From contig NZ_BONK01000020.1 in NCBI RefSeq assembly GCF_016862675.1, positions 1 to 64,000 of the forward strand: a DNA stretch of 64,000 nt, read 5' to 3'. The translations under genes and the position numbers were made by a program. Shown in pieces: positions 33,604 through 42,214 of this stretch (position 1 is its first letter; every line of letters begins with the position of its first letter). Source of the DNA: Cellulomonas chitinilytica (lineage in GTDB: Bacteria > Actinomycetota > Actinomycetes > Actinomycetales > Cellulomonadaceae). The notes below the pieces were generated by a model. The model had not been told where the DNA came from. It worked only from the letters and a program-made list of their open reading frames with translations, and made no database searches.

Positions 33604-34938
33604 TCAGGAGCGGTAGGCGAGGCGACGCCAGTCGGCGTCGAGCGTGCGCAGCACCGGCTCCGGGGAGGCGCCGGCGGCGAGCGACTGCGTGTAGTTCTGC
33701 AGCGGGATGGACTGCGGGACGAGCTGCGAGGCGCCCAGGTAGAAGGCGGCGCGGTCGTAGTACTCCTTCAGCTCGACGAGCGTCGCGTTGGTCACGGGCG
33801 ACGCGTCCGTCGTCACGCCGAAGCCGAGGGCGTGCGCGTTGTACGCGTCGATCACGTCCGGGCGCATGAGGAACGACAGGAACTCCCGGGCCGCCTCCTT
33901 CTTGCGCGAGCCCTCCGGGATCCACAGGGCGAGGTCGATGTTGACCCGCACCTTGCGGTCCGCCGGGTCGTCCGTCATCGGCAGCGGGAACGCGCCGACG
34001 TCGAGGTCCGGGTTCGACTTCGCGATCTCCCCGATCGCCCACGGGCCCTGCAGGTACATGGCGGCCTCGCCGTTCGCGAACGCGAGGTTGCCGTCGCCGT
34101 AGCCCCGGCTCGTGGCGTTCTCCTGCGAGTACGCGACCAGCTCCTGCATCCGCTTCACGGGCTCGAGGAACTGCTTCTCGAACGACACGGGCGACCCCGG
34201 TCCGACCTCGGTGCCCTCCTTCTTGAGCCGGTTGAAGAACGCCGTGGTGTCCACCGTGCCGCCGACCGAGTAGTCGAAGTGGCCCTGCGCGATCGTCCAC
34301 GGGTCCTTGAACGTGCTGTAGATCGGGGTGACGCCCGCCGCCGTGAGCGCCTCGCACACGGCGACGAACTCGGCCCGGGTCGTCGGCACGGACAGGCCCT
34401 GCGCGGCGAAGATCTGCCGGTTGTAGAGCACGGCCGCCGCCATCAGCGAGTACGGGATGACGCTGGTGCGGTTCGGGTAGCTCGCCGTGACGTCGATGAG
34501 CGGCTGGAGGTCCGGGCGGATCCGGCCGGCCTCCGGCATGTCCGACAGGTCGCTGAGCGCGCCCCGCTCGACGTAGCGGGAGACCTCGAAGTTGTAGTTG
34601 AGGCAGCCGATGTCGGGCGGCGACTCCCGGACGAACGACCCCGCCAGGTTCGACGTGGCGTCGTGCCGCACCCGCACCCGGGACTGGGTCTGGTGGAACT
34701 GGTCGATCAGGTCGTCGAAGTACCCGATCACCTCGGGCTTCGACTGGTAGAACACGATCTCGGTCGGGCCGGAGCCGGAGCCGGTGCCGCGCGCGCACGA
34801 CGCGAGGGCGAGGCCGGCGCCGACCGCCCCCACGCCGCGCAGGAACCCGCGTCGGCTGAGCTCGTGCGACAGCAGCGGTGGTCTCGCGTCCTGCGTCACC
34901 GGTGTCGACCGTCCGGATGAGGTCCAGGTTCTGGGCAC
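33604..34938 (-). CDS. Extracellular sugar-binding lipoprotein with Tat signal
   Basis: 444 residues of the family 1 solute-binding proteins. The signal SRRGFLRGVGAVGAGLALAS followed by Cys combines a twin-arginine motif with a lipobox, so the folded protein is exported by Tat and then lipidated. The mature domain shows EIVFYQSKPEVIGYFDDLID and the GEAAMYLQGPWAIGEI signature of sugar binders. I prefer the GTG at 34938 (AGGGGAGACGACGAC upstream) over the GTG 13 codons later. It delivers sugar to the permease pair encoded downstream. Confidence 0.92.
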   Translation of the reverse strand: MPRTWTSSGRSTPVTQDARPPLLSHELSRRGFLRGVGAVGAGLALASCARGTGSGSGPTEIVFYQSKPEVIGYFDDLIDQFHQTQSRVRVRHDATSNLAGSFVRESPPDIGCLNYNFEVSRYVERGALSDLSDMPEAGRIRPDLQPLIDVTASYPNRTSVIPYSLMAAAVLYNRQIFAAQGLSVPTTRAEFVAVCEALTAAGVTPIYSTFKDPWTIAQGHFDYSVGGTVDTTAFFNRLKKEGTEVGPGSPVSFEKQFLEPVKRMQELVAYSQENATSRGYGDGNLAFANGEAAMYLQGPWAIGEIAKSNPDLDVGAFPLPMTDDPADRKVRVNIDLALWIPEGSRKKEAAREFLSFLMRPDVIDAYNAHALGFGVTTDASPVTNATLVELKEYYDRAAFYLGASQLVPQSIPLQNYTQSLAAGASPEPVLRTLDADWRRLAYRS

Positions 34939-34965
34939 GTCGTCGTCTCCCCTCGGGATGTCACC

Positions 34966-34985
34966 CGGCGGCAGGGGTGCCGCCG
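34966..34985 (-). other. 8-bp hairpin ahead of the sugar-binding protein gene
   Basis: CGGCGGCA (34966-34973) and TGCCGCCG (34978-34985) flank a GGGG loop in the 59-base gap between the glucosidase and binding-protein genes. It could stabilise or separate the downstream message so the binding protein is made in excess. Confidence 0.5.
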
Positions 34986-34997
34986 CTGTCGTGCTCG

Positions 34998-36671
34998 TCA
35001 GCGGTCGCGCAGGCCGTCCTGCCACAGCCAGACCGTCGTCTCCGCGGGCACGTCCTGCCCGGTGAGCGGGGAGCTCGACACGATCACCTGCCCGGCCGGC
35101 AACGGCACGGGCTCGCTCCCGAAGTTGGTGACCGACGTCCACCCGCCGGGCCGCGTGAACGCGACCACCGTGGTGGGCGTACCGGTGAGCCAGTCGAGCG
35201 TCTCGGCTGTCTGCAGGCGCCGCCGCTCGGCGAGCGCCCGCCGGTAGAAGGCCAGGGTCGAACCGGGGTCGACCTCCTGGCTCTCGACCGCGAACCGGTC
35301 GAAGTCCGCGGGGACCGGGAGGTGCGCGAGCTCGTCGCCGAACCCGAGGGTCGGACCGTGCGAGGCCCACGGCAGCGGCACGCGGCAGCCGTCGCGGCCC
35401 TTCTGCGCACCGCCGGACCGCAGGAACGTCGGGTCCTGGAGCGCCTCCGCGGGAAGGTCGGCCACCTCCGGCAGCCCCAGCTCCTCGCCCTGGTAGAGGT
35501 AGGCGGAGCCGGGCAGGGCCAGCGTGAGCAGGGTCGCCGCCCGTGCCCGGCGGCGGCCCCGCTCCTCGTCCGGCGCCGGCTCTGTGCCGTCGTGCCGGAG
35601 CCACGCGTCGAGGTCGGTCCCGTCGGGCAGGGCGTACCGGGTCGCGTGCCGCACGACGTCGTGGTTCGAGAGGACCCATGTCGAGCTCGCCCCCGACTCG
35701 TGCGCGAGCTCGAGGTTCTTGTCGATGATCGAGGCGAACCCCGTCGCGTCCCACTGCGCCTCGAGGAGGTCGAAGTTGAACGCCTGGCCCAGCCCCTCCG
35801 GGGAGGCGTACCGGGAGCGGCGGTGCGCGGGGACCCAGGCCTCGGCCACGGCGGTGCGCGGCGGGTCGTACTGGTCGAACAGCCGCCGCCAGTCGCGGTA
35901 GATGTCGTGGACCTCGTCGCGGTCCTCGAGCGGGTGCGCGCCGCCCCAGATGTCGGCCTCGAGGTCCGCCTGGCTCGGCAGCGGCTCGGTGAGGTCCTTG
36001 GCGAGCGCGTGCGCGACGTCGATGCGGAAGCCGTCGACCCCGCGGTCCGCCCAGAACTTGAGCGTGGTGAGGAACTCCTGGCGCACCTCGTCGTCGGCCC
36101 AGTTGAGGTCCGGCTGCTCGGGGGCGAACAGGTGCAGGTACCACTCGCCGTCGCCGACGGGCTCCCACGCCGGGCCGCCGAACGTCGACGTCCAGTCGCT
36201 CGGCGGGAGCTCGCCGTGCTCGCCGAGCCCTGGGCGGAAGACGTAGCGCTCGCGGGCTCGTGACCCGGGCGGGGAGGCGAGCGCCTCCTGGAACCAGACG
36301 TGCCGGTTGGACGTGTGGTTCGGGACGATGTCGACGATGACGCGGATGCCCGCCGCGTGCAGGGCTGCGAGGAGCTCGTCGAACTGCGCGAGCGTGCCGA
36401 TGCGCGGGTCGACGTCGCGGTAGTCGTCCACGTCGTAGCCGCCGTCGGCGAGCGCCGAGGGGTAGAAGGGGCTCAGCCAGACGGCGTCGACACCGAGCTC
36501 GCGGAGGTAGCCGACCTTGCCGGTGATGCCGGGCAGGTCGCCGATGCCGTCGCCGTTCGAGTCGGCGAAGCTGCGCGGGTAGATCTGGTAGACGACCGCC
36601 TGCCGCCACCAGGTCGCGTCCTGCCGGGGCAGTCCGGCCGCCGTGTTCCCGAGCACCGACAGAGCTGTCAC
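34998..36671 (-). CDS. GH13 alpha-glucosidase (oligo-1,6-glucosidase/AglA type)
   Basis: 557 residues. Cytosolic retaining enzyme that frees glucose from alpha-glucosides. The (beta/alpha)8 barrel shows YQIYPRSFADSNGDGIGDLP (GH13 subfamily 17/23/30-like start), VDIVPNHTS, nucleophile Asp218 in DGFRIDVAHAL, acid/base Glu277 in AVAEAWV and stabiliser Asp338 in WVLSNHDVVRH. There is no signal peptide. It is first in the operon with the binding protein and two permeases, so imported sugar is cut inside the cell. A divergent ROK regulator lies 80 bases upstream with an AT-rich palindrome between. Bond specificity (1,4 versus 1,6) is not decided. Confidence 0.94.
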   Translation of the reverse strand: MTALSVLGNTAAGLPRQDATWWRQAVVYQIYPRSFADSNGDGIGDLPGITGKVGYLRELGVDAVWLSPFYPSALADGGYDVDDYRDVDPRIGTLAQFDELLAALHAAGIRVIVDIVPNHTSNRHVWFQEALASPPGSRARERYVFRPGLGEHGELPPSDWTSTFGGPAWEPVGDGEWYLHLFAPEQPDLNWADDEVRQEFLTTLKFWADRGVDGFRIDVAHALAKDLTEPLPSQADLEADIWGGAHPLEDRDEVHDIYRDWRRLFDQYDPPRTAVAEAWVPAHRRSRYASPEGLGQAFNFDLLEAQWDATGFASIIDKNLELAHESGASSTWVLSNHDVVRHATRYALPDGTDLDAWLRHDGTEPAPDEERGRRRARAATLLTLALPGSAYLYQGEELGLPEVADLPAEALQDPTFLRSGGAQKGRDGCRVPLPWASHGPTLGFGDELAHLPVPADFDRFAVESQEVDPGSTLAFYRRALAERRRLQTAETLDWLTGTPTTVVAFTRPGGWTSVTNFGSEPVPLPAGQVIVSSSPLTGQDVPAETTVWLWQDGLRDR

Positions 36672-36697
36672 GCGTTCCCCCTGGTTTGATGTAGGGC

Positions 36698-36707
36698 TTA
36701 AATTTAA
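36698..36707. promoter_or_regulatory. AT-only palindrome TTAAATTTAA, likely ROK operator
   Basis: A perfect 10-bp palindrome of A and T in an otherwise GC-rich sequence, in the 79-base gap between the divergent glucosidase and ROK genes. ROK repressors (NagC, Mlc, XylR type) bind AT-rich dyads, so this is the best operator candidate. TAGAGT (36718-36723) could be the ROK-gene -10 element. Confidence 0.6.
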
Positions 36708-36750
36708 CTCGCGGCACTAGAGTGACCCCGTCGACGGAGGAGGTCAAGAG

Positions 36751-37959
36751 GTGGCGCGGATCCCGGTGTCGTCGCGTCAGCTGCGCGACGTCAGCACCCG
36801 GCTCGTGCTCGACCACGTCTGGGACGCAGGTGAGGTCACCGGCTCGGCGTTGATCGAGGCCACGGGCCTGTCACGGGCGACCGTGCACGACGTGTGCGAC
36901 GAGCTCATCGCGCAGGGCTGGCTCGTCGAGCTGGACAGCGTGCGCGAGGGCGAGAAGGGCCGACCCGCTCGCCGGTACGCCTTCGACGCCCGCGCCGGGG
37001 TCGTCGTCGGCGTCGACGCCGGACAGCACCGCGTGAGCGCCACCGTGACCGACCTGCGCGGAGAGTCGCTCTCCCGCGCCGTGCTGCCCGTCGGACCGGA
37101 CGACGGCACGCCCGACCGCCGCCTCGCCCTCATCGAGGACGCGGCGGTCACGGCCCTCGTCGACGCCTCCGCGCCTCCCCGGAGCGTGCTCGCCGTCGCC
37201 GTCGGCGTGCCCGCCCCGGTCGACAGCGACGGCCGCACCGCGTTTCGGGACAACCCGTTCTGGGACCTCATGAACCCCGACATCGCCGGCCGCCTGCGCG
37301 ACCGGCACGGCTGGACGGCCCTCACCGACAACGACGCGAACCTCGCCGCCGTCGCCGAGCACTGGCGAGGGCACGGCCGAGGGGCGCGATGCCACATCAC
37401 GCTGCTCGCCGGCGAACGGTTCGGCGCCGGCGTCGTCGACGACGGCCGCCTGCTGCGCGGAGCCCGCGGCGGCGTCGGGGAGATGCGCTACCTGGACCTC
37501 GTCGAGGGCGTCGGCTCGGCCACCGGCCTCGCGGCGCTCGTGCGCGACGACGCCCGCGCCCAGCTCCACCGCCTCGACGGCCACGCCGGCTCGTCGTCCC
37601 TGCAGGAGATCCCCGCGGCGAGCCTCGACGCGACCCACGTGTTCGCGGCGGCTCTCGACGAGGACCCGCTCGCCGTCACCGTCGTCGAGCACGTCGCCGC
37701 GCTGCTCACCCGCGTCATCGCGACGTTCGCCAGCATCTACGACCCCGAGCGGGTCATCATCGCCGGGGCCGTCGCCGAGTCCTGCGAGCCGCTGCTCGCA
37801 CTCGTCCGCGACCAGCTCGACCGGTACGTCGACCCGCCCGGCATCGAGGTGCTCGCCTCAGACCTCGGCCGTGACATCGTCACCGTCGGCGCCGTCAAGC
37901 GGGCCCTCGACCACGTCCGGGAGCGCGCGCTGGAGATCGCACCCGCGTCGCTGCGCTGA
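36751..37959 (+). CDS. ROK-family transcriptional regulator
   Basis: 402 residues. An N-terminal winged helix (residues 25-80, SALIEATGLSRATVHDVCDE) precedes a sugar-kinase-like ROK domain with VVVGVDAGQHRVSATVTDL. The usual ROK zinc motif CxxGxxGC is absent: the matching region reads ARGGVGEMRYLDLVEG, so the effector site may be metal-free. It probably represses the divergent GH13/importer operon and senses its sugar. The GTG at 36751 has GGAGGAGGT ten bases earlier. Confidence 0.9.
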   Translation: MARIPVSSRQLRDVSTRLVLDHVWDAGEVTGSALIEATGLSRATVHDVCDELIAQGWLVELDSVREGEKGRPARRYAFDARAGVVVGVDAGQHRVSATVTDLRGESLSRAVLPVGPDDGTPDRRLALIEDAAVTALVDASAPPRSVLAVAVGVPAPVDSDGRTAFRDNPFWDLMNPDIAGRLRDRHGWTALTDNDANLAAVAEHWRGHGRGARCHITLLAGERFGAGVVDDGRLLRGARGGVGEMRYLDLVEGVGSATGLAALVRDDARAQLHRLDGHAGSSSLQEIPAASLDATHVFAAALDEDPLAVTVVEHVAALLTRVIATFASIYDPERVIIAGAVAESCEPLLALVRDQLDRYVDPPGIEVLASDLGRDIVTVGAVKRALDHVRERALEIAPASLR

Positions 37960-38017
37960 CCGGGGGGCCGCGCCGGCGAAGCCGACGTCGCCCTGCCCCG
38001 TGTCGCGGGCCGCTGGG

Positions 38018-39088
38018 TCAGACGTAGCGCTCGAGGATGCTCGACTCCGCGAGCCGGGACAGGCCCTCGCGGACGGCCCGCGCGCGCTGCTCGCCGACGC
38101 CGTCCACCGCCATGAGGTCCTCGATGCCCGCGGCGAGGAGCTTCTGCAGCCCACCGAAGTGCGTGACGAGGCGGTCGACGATGGTGCCCGGCAGACGCGG
38201 GACCTTCGACAGCAGGCGGTAGCCGCGAGGACCGGCCGCCGCGTCGAGCGTGTCACCGCCGCCGGGCAGACCCAGGACGCGGGCGATGTGCGCCATGTCG
38301 AGCAGCTCGGTCGAGTCGAGCTCGGCCAGAGCGGCCAGCACCTGGTCGACGTCGCGGCGGGTCGTGTCGAGGTAGTCGCGGATCACGAGCGCACGGTCCG
38401 AGCCGAGGCCGCCGACGAGCTCGTCGAGCTGGAGCGTGAGCAGGCGGCCGTCCGTGCCGAGCTCGACGACGTAGCCCTCGATCTCCTCCGAGATGCGGCG
38501 CACCATCTCCAGACGCTGCACGACCGCGCACACGTCCCGGACCGTGACGAGATCCTCGATCTCGAGGGCCGACAGCGTGCCGCTGACCTCGTCGAGGCGG
38601 GACTTGTACCGCTCGAGGGTCGCGAGCGCCTGGTTCGCGCGGGACAGGATCGTCGTCGAGTCCTCGAGCACGTGCCGCTGGCTGCCCACGTACAGGGCGA
38701 TGATCCGCATCGACGCGGACACCGAGATCACCGGGAAGCCCGTCTGCTTCGCGACCCGCTCCGCGGTGCGGTGCCGGGTACCCGACTCGGACGTCTCGAT
38801 CGTCACGTCCGGCAGGAGCTGCACGGCGGCGCGCACGATGCGGTCGCCGTCGACCACGACGGCGCCGTCCATCTTGGCCAGCTCACGCAGCCTCGTCGCC
38901 GAGAAACCGACGTCGAGCACGAAGCCGCCCGAGCAGATCCCCTCGACCGTCGGGTCGAAGCCGAGCACGATCAGGGCGCCCGTGCGGCCCCGCAGGATCC
39001 GCTCCAGACCGTCGCGAAGCTCGCCACCGGGCGCGACGGCGGCGAGCGTGGACCTCAGGAGGTCGTCGGGGACGTGCGAGTGCGGCAC
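38018..39088 (-). CDS. disA: DNA integrity scanning protein DisA, diadenylate cyclase
   Basis: 356 residues, the family norm. Makes c-di-AMP from two ATP. The DAC domain carries the DGA motif at 74-76 and the RHR motif at 105-107 (GTRHRTAERV), both intact. A helical spine follows, then a C-terminal RuvA-like helix-hairpin-helix DNA-binding part (GGLQKLLAAGIEDLMAVDGV). DisA slides on DNA and lowers c-di-AMP synthesis at branched structures. Leaderless GTG start at 39088, six bases after TACCAT. radA lies just upstream on the same strand, a conserved arrangement with a functional meaning, since RadA binds and restrains DisA in other bacteria. Confidence 0.97.
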   Translation of the reverse strand: MPHSHVPDDLLRSTLAAVAPGGELRDGLERILRGRTGALIVLGFDPTVEGICSGGFVLDVGFSATRLRELAKMDGAVVVDGDRIVRAAVQLLPDVTIETSESGTRHRTAERVAKQTGFPVISVSASMRIIALYVGSQRHVLEDSTTILSRANQALATLERYKSRLDEVSGTLSALEIEDLVTVRDVCAVVQRLEMVRRISEEIEGYVVELGTDGRLLTLQLDELVGGLGSDRALVIRDYLDTTRRDVDQVLAALAELDSTELLDMAHIARVLGLPGGGDTLDAAAGPRGYRLLSKVPRLPGTIVDRLVTHFGGLQKLLAAGIEDLMAVDGVGEQRARAVREGLSRLAESSILERYV

Positions 39089-39094
39089 GGATGC

Positions 39095-39100
39095 ATGGTA
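39095..39100 (-). promoter_or_regulatory. -10 element of the leaderless disA promoter (TACCAT)
   Basis: TACCAT on the minus strand ends six bases before the GTG at 39088. This gives disA its own promoter within the 107-base gap downstream of radA. Confidence 0.55.
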
Positions 39101-39195
39101 ACGAGCGCTGTCCAGCGGGTTGTTCGCGACCCGCGAGCGGGCGGCTGTCAGTTTGCTGAAAGTCCAGGTCGGCGCCCTGCTCGGCGTCGAGGTGC

Positions 39196-40587
39196 TCACA
39201 TCCCCACCGCGCCGACCGCCTGCGCGAGGTCCGACGCCGTCACCACGCTGATCCCGTCCGGCGCCGTGAACCCGTCGAGCGCGCCCGCGGGCACGATCGC
39301 GCGCGTGAAGCCCAGCCGGGCCGCCTCGGCGAGCCGACGGCCCACACCCGACACCGTCCGGATCTCCCCGGCGAGCCCCACCTCGCCGATCGCGACCAGC
39401 CCGCGGGGGAGCGCCACGTTCTCGCGCGAGCTCACCGCGGCCAGCGCCAGCGCCAGGTCCGCCGCCGGTTCGACCACGCGTGCGCCGCCGACCGTCGAGA
39501 CGTAGACGTCCTGGTCCGCGAGCCGCGCACCGAGCCGGCGCTGCAGCACCGCGAGCACCATGGCCAGCCGGCTCGAGTCGATCCCGCTCGTCGTCCGCCG
39601 CGGGTTCGGCACCGCGCTCGGCGCGACCAGGGCCTGCACCTCGGTGGCCAGCGGACGACGTCCCTCCAACGTCACCGTCAGGCACGTGCCCGGCACCGGC
39701 TGCTGCGCCTGCGACACGAACAGCCCGCTCGGGTCCGCGAGCCCGACGATGCCCCGCTCCGACAGGTCGAAGCAGCCGACCTCGTCCGTCGGGCCGTACC
39801 TGTTCTTCGTCGCGCGCAGCATCCGCAGCCGCGAGTGCCGCTCGCCCTCGAACTGGCAGACCACGTCCACCAGGTGCTCGAGCGTGCGCGGGCCCGCGAC
39901 CGACCCGTCCTTCGTGACGTGCCCGACGAGCACCACCGGCATGTCCCGGGACTTCGCGGCGGCGATGACGGCCGCCGTGACCTCGCGGACCTGCGCCACC
40001 CCGCCGGCGGTGCCCTCGATCGCCGCCGACGCGATCGTCTGCACCGAGTCGAGGACCAGCAGGTCGGGCTGCACCTGCTCGACGTGGCCCAGCACCGTCG
40101 CCAGGTCCGTCTCGTCGGCCAGCAGCAGCTGCGGGTCCAGCGCCCCGATCCGGCCCGCGCGCAGCCGCACCTGCGCCGCGGACTCCTCGCCCGTCACGTA
40201 CAGGACCCGGCGGCCGGTCCGCGCCGCGCGCGCGGCCACGTCCAGGAGCAGCGTCGACTTGCCGACCCCCGGCTCGCCCGCCAGCAGCACCACCGCGCCC
40301 GGCACGATCCCGCCGCCGAGCACCCGGTCCAGCTCGTCGACCCCGGTGGGCCTGGCCCGGGCCGTCTCGACGTCGATCTCGTCGATCGGGCGCGCCGGAG
40401 CGCGGGTCGGCGCGGTCGCCACGGTGCGCGGCGCGCCACCGCCCGGCCCGGCGTCCTCCGCGACCGTGCCCCACGCCTGGCACTCGCCGCACCGGCCGAC
40501 CCACTTCGTCGCCGTCCACCCGCACTCGGTGCAGCGGAACGGCGGGCGGGCCGTGCGGTCGGCGCGCTTGACGGTGGTCGAGGTCAC
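39196..40587 (-). CDS. radA: DNA repair protein RadA
   Basis: 463 residues. RecA-like branch-migration helicase that processes recombination intermediates. The C4 zinc finger uses Cys19, Cys22, Cys33 and Cys36; Walker A is GEPGVGKS at about 104-111; the RadA-specific KNRYG motif is present (ATKNRYGPTDEVG); and the C-terminal Lon-like P domain (SVGGARVVEPAADLALALA) is complete. I prefer the GTG at 40587, seven bases after a TACCGT -10 element, over the ATG ten codons upstream. It lies immediately before disA. Confidence 0.96.
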   Translation of the reverse strand: MTSTTVKRADRTARPPFRCTECGWTATKWVGRCGECQAWGTVAEDAGPGGGAPRTVATAPTRAPARPIDEIDVETARARPTGVDELDRVLGGGIVPGAVVLLAGEPGVGKSTLLLDVAARAARTGRRVLYVTGEESAAQVRLRAGRIGALDPQLLLADETDLATVLGHVEQVQPDLLVLDSVQTIASAAIEGTAGGVAQVREVTAAVIAAAKSRDMPVVLVGHVTKDGSVAGPRTLEHLVDVVCQFEGERHSRLRMLRATKNRYGPTDEVGCFDLSERGIVGLADPSGLFVSQAQQPVPGTCLTVTLEGRRPLATEVQALVAPSAVPNPRRTTSGIDSSRLAMVLAVLQRRLGARLADQDVYVSTVGGARVVEPAADLALALAAVSSRENVALPRGLVAIGEVGLAGEIRTVSGVGRRLAEAARLGFTRAIVPAGALDGFTAPDGISVVTASDLAQAVGAVGM

Positions 40588-40594
40588 GCGCCGC

Positions 40595-40600
40595 ACGGTA
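40595..40600 (-). promoter_or_regulatory. -10 element of the radA promoter (TACCGT)
   Basis: TACCGT on the minus strand ends seven bases before the GTG at 40587. If transcription begins there, the ATG at 40617 is upstream of the message and cannot be the start. Confidence 0.55.
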
Positions 40601-40726
40601 GCCGCTGGGTCCGACATGCCCCGGGATCGCCGCGTCCGGGTGACCAACCGAGGCCCCGACGCGGCACGCTGGGTAGGCTGCGGCCGTCCGGCGCTCGTCG
40701 GGCGCTCGAACCTAGGGGGAGCCCCG

Positions 40727-42205
40727 ATGACCGACAACGGCCAGCCTGGACCCGACCCGGCGCAGCGCGGGGCCCGTCCCGCCTGGGCGCCGACCGGTGC
40801 CGAGGCCGCCCCGTCGCCGGTGGCCCCCACCGCTCCCTCGGGGCAGGGTCCGGACGCGCCTCCGGCGGGGTCCGCGCCCGTCGCGCCCCCGGCCGGGAAC
40901 CCCGGCCCGCCCTCGCCGTACACCGGGTACCGGGCCGCACCGCCGGCCGGGCAGCACGCGTCCGTGCCGGGCGCCGCCTGGCCGCCCGCGCCCGCGCAGG
41001 CACAGGCCGGACCCGTCGCCCAGCCGTCGGCGCCGCCGCAGCCGCAGGCCGGACCGGTCGGCGCGCAGCCCGTGCCCGCCGCCCCGCCCGCACCGGCGCC
41101 CCTCGCTCAGCGGACCCCGCCCACCGACCCGGCCGGGCAGACGCCCGCGTGGGTCCCGCCGGCACCGCCCGCGCCCCTTGCGGAGCAGGGCACAGCCGCC
41201 CGGACCGCGCCGCCGGTGGCCCAGCCCGGTCCGGCTCAGCCCGCCCCGGCGGCACCGCCCGTCCCGGTGGCCCAGCCCGGTCCGGTGGCCCAGCCCGGTC
41301 CGGTGTCCCAGCCCGCTCCGGTGGCGCAGGCCGGCCCGGTGGCCCCCCAGCCCCCGGGGCCGATCGGTCAGCCCGAGCCGAAGGTCCTCCTGTCGCCGCC
41401 CGCGGAGCCGACGCCTCTGGTCGCACCCGACCCGATCCGGTACGCGTCGCGGCCGTCGGGCCGCACGGTGCAGAACAGCTTCCCCGCCGCCACCTCGGCC
41501 CGCCTCGCCGCGGAGGGGGAGCAGCCGTCGGCGGACGGCGGTGCCGACGGGTCGTCGACCGACACCTCCCGGTCGCGTCCCGCGTGGCTGCTGCCGGCCG
41601 CGATCGGCGTCGCCGCGGTTCTCGTCATCGGCGTGGTCGCGGCCGTCGTCGCGTCGCGGAACAACGGGACGGACGACGCCGGCCCGCCCCCGGTGGCGAG
41701 CACGATCCTGCTGCCGTCGCCCACGCCGACAGTCGCGCCGGTCGCGCGGTCGGCCACCACGGCGTTCGCGTCGGCGCTGCCGACCTCGGTGCTGCAGTAC
41801 GCGCTGGCCACGTCGGACCCCTACCCGGACTGGCAGGCCGCGGGGGCCATCGAGGCCTACACGGAGACGTACACCGACGGCGCGTCGGGCACGGTGAGCC
41901 TGCAGGTCGGTCAGTGGGAGTCCGCCGAGGAGGCCGACGCGTTCGCCGCGACGCTCGTCGCCGCGCTCCCGCAGGCCGGCGCCGCTGCCCCGTCGGCGTC
42001 CCCGTCGGCGTCGGCCGACGCGCAGGGCCCGTCGCTCCCGCAGAGCGGCGACGTGACGGCCGGCGGGCAGAAGGCCGGCACGTACACCATCGTCGACGCC
42101 GGTGACGGCACCGGGATCGCCGTCTGGACCAACGGCACGGTCGTCTTCCGCGTCGTCGCGCCGGTGGCCGAGATCGTCGACGTCTACTCGGCGTTCCCGC
42201 TCTGA
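40727..42205 (+). CDS. Proline-rich single-pass membrane protein
   Basis: 492 residues. Residues 1-285 are an extreme Pro/Ala/Gln/Gly low-complexity tail with repeats of PVAQPG and QAGPV, predicted to be cytoplasmic and disordered. One membrane helix (about 290-315, AWLLPAAIGVAAVLVIGVVAAV) is followed by an extracellular domain with a Pro/Thr spacer and a mixed beta region (SVLQYALATSDPYPDWQ, TVSLQVGQWESAEEADAFAA). The topology resembles actinobacterial septum or envelope scaffold proteins, but no family is recognised. GGGGGAGCCCCG precedes the ATG. TAGGCT at 40674 may be the -10 element. Confidence 0.8.
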   Translation: MTDNGQPGPDPAQRGARPAWAPTGAEAAPSPVAPTAPSGQGPDAPPAGSAPVAPPAGNPGPPSPYTGYRAAPPAGQHASVPGAAWPPAPAQAQAGPVAQPSAPPQPQAGPVGAQPVPAAPPAPAPLAQRTPPTDPAGQTPAWVPPAPPAPLAEQGTAARTAPPVAQPGPAQPAPAAPPVPVAQPGPVAQPGPVSQPAPVAQAGPVAPQPPGPIGQPEPKVLLSPPAEPTPLVAPDPIRYASRPSGRTVQNSFPAATSARLAAEGEQPSADGGADGSSTDTSRSRPAWLLPAAIGVAAVLVIGVVAAVVASRNNGTDDAGPPPVASTILLPSPTPTVAPVARSATTAFASALPTSVLQYALATSDPYPDWQAAGAIEAYTETYTDGASGTVSLQVGQWESAEEADAFAATLVAALPQAGAAAPSASPSASADAQGPSLPQSGDVTAGGQKAGTYTIVDAGDGTGIAVWTNGTVVFRVVAPVAEIVDVYSAFPL

Positions 42206-42214
42206 CCTGAGCCG

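Noticed and set aside
31751..34798. Frame of about 1,000 residues spanning the permeases and binding-protein region
   Set aside because: It covers three real genes in two frames; only its last 299 residues (MalG) are a real protein, the rest being Arg/Pro/Ala-rich shadow.
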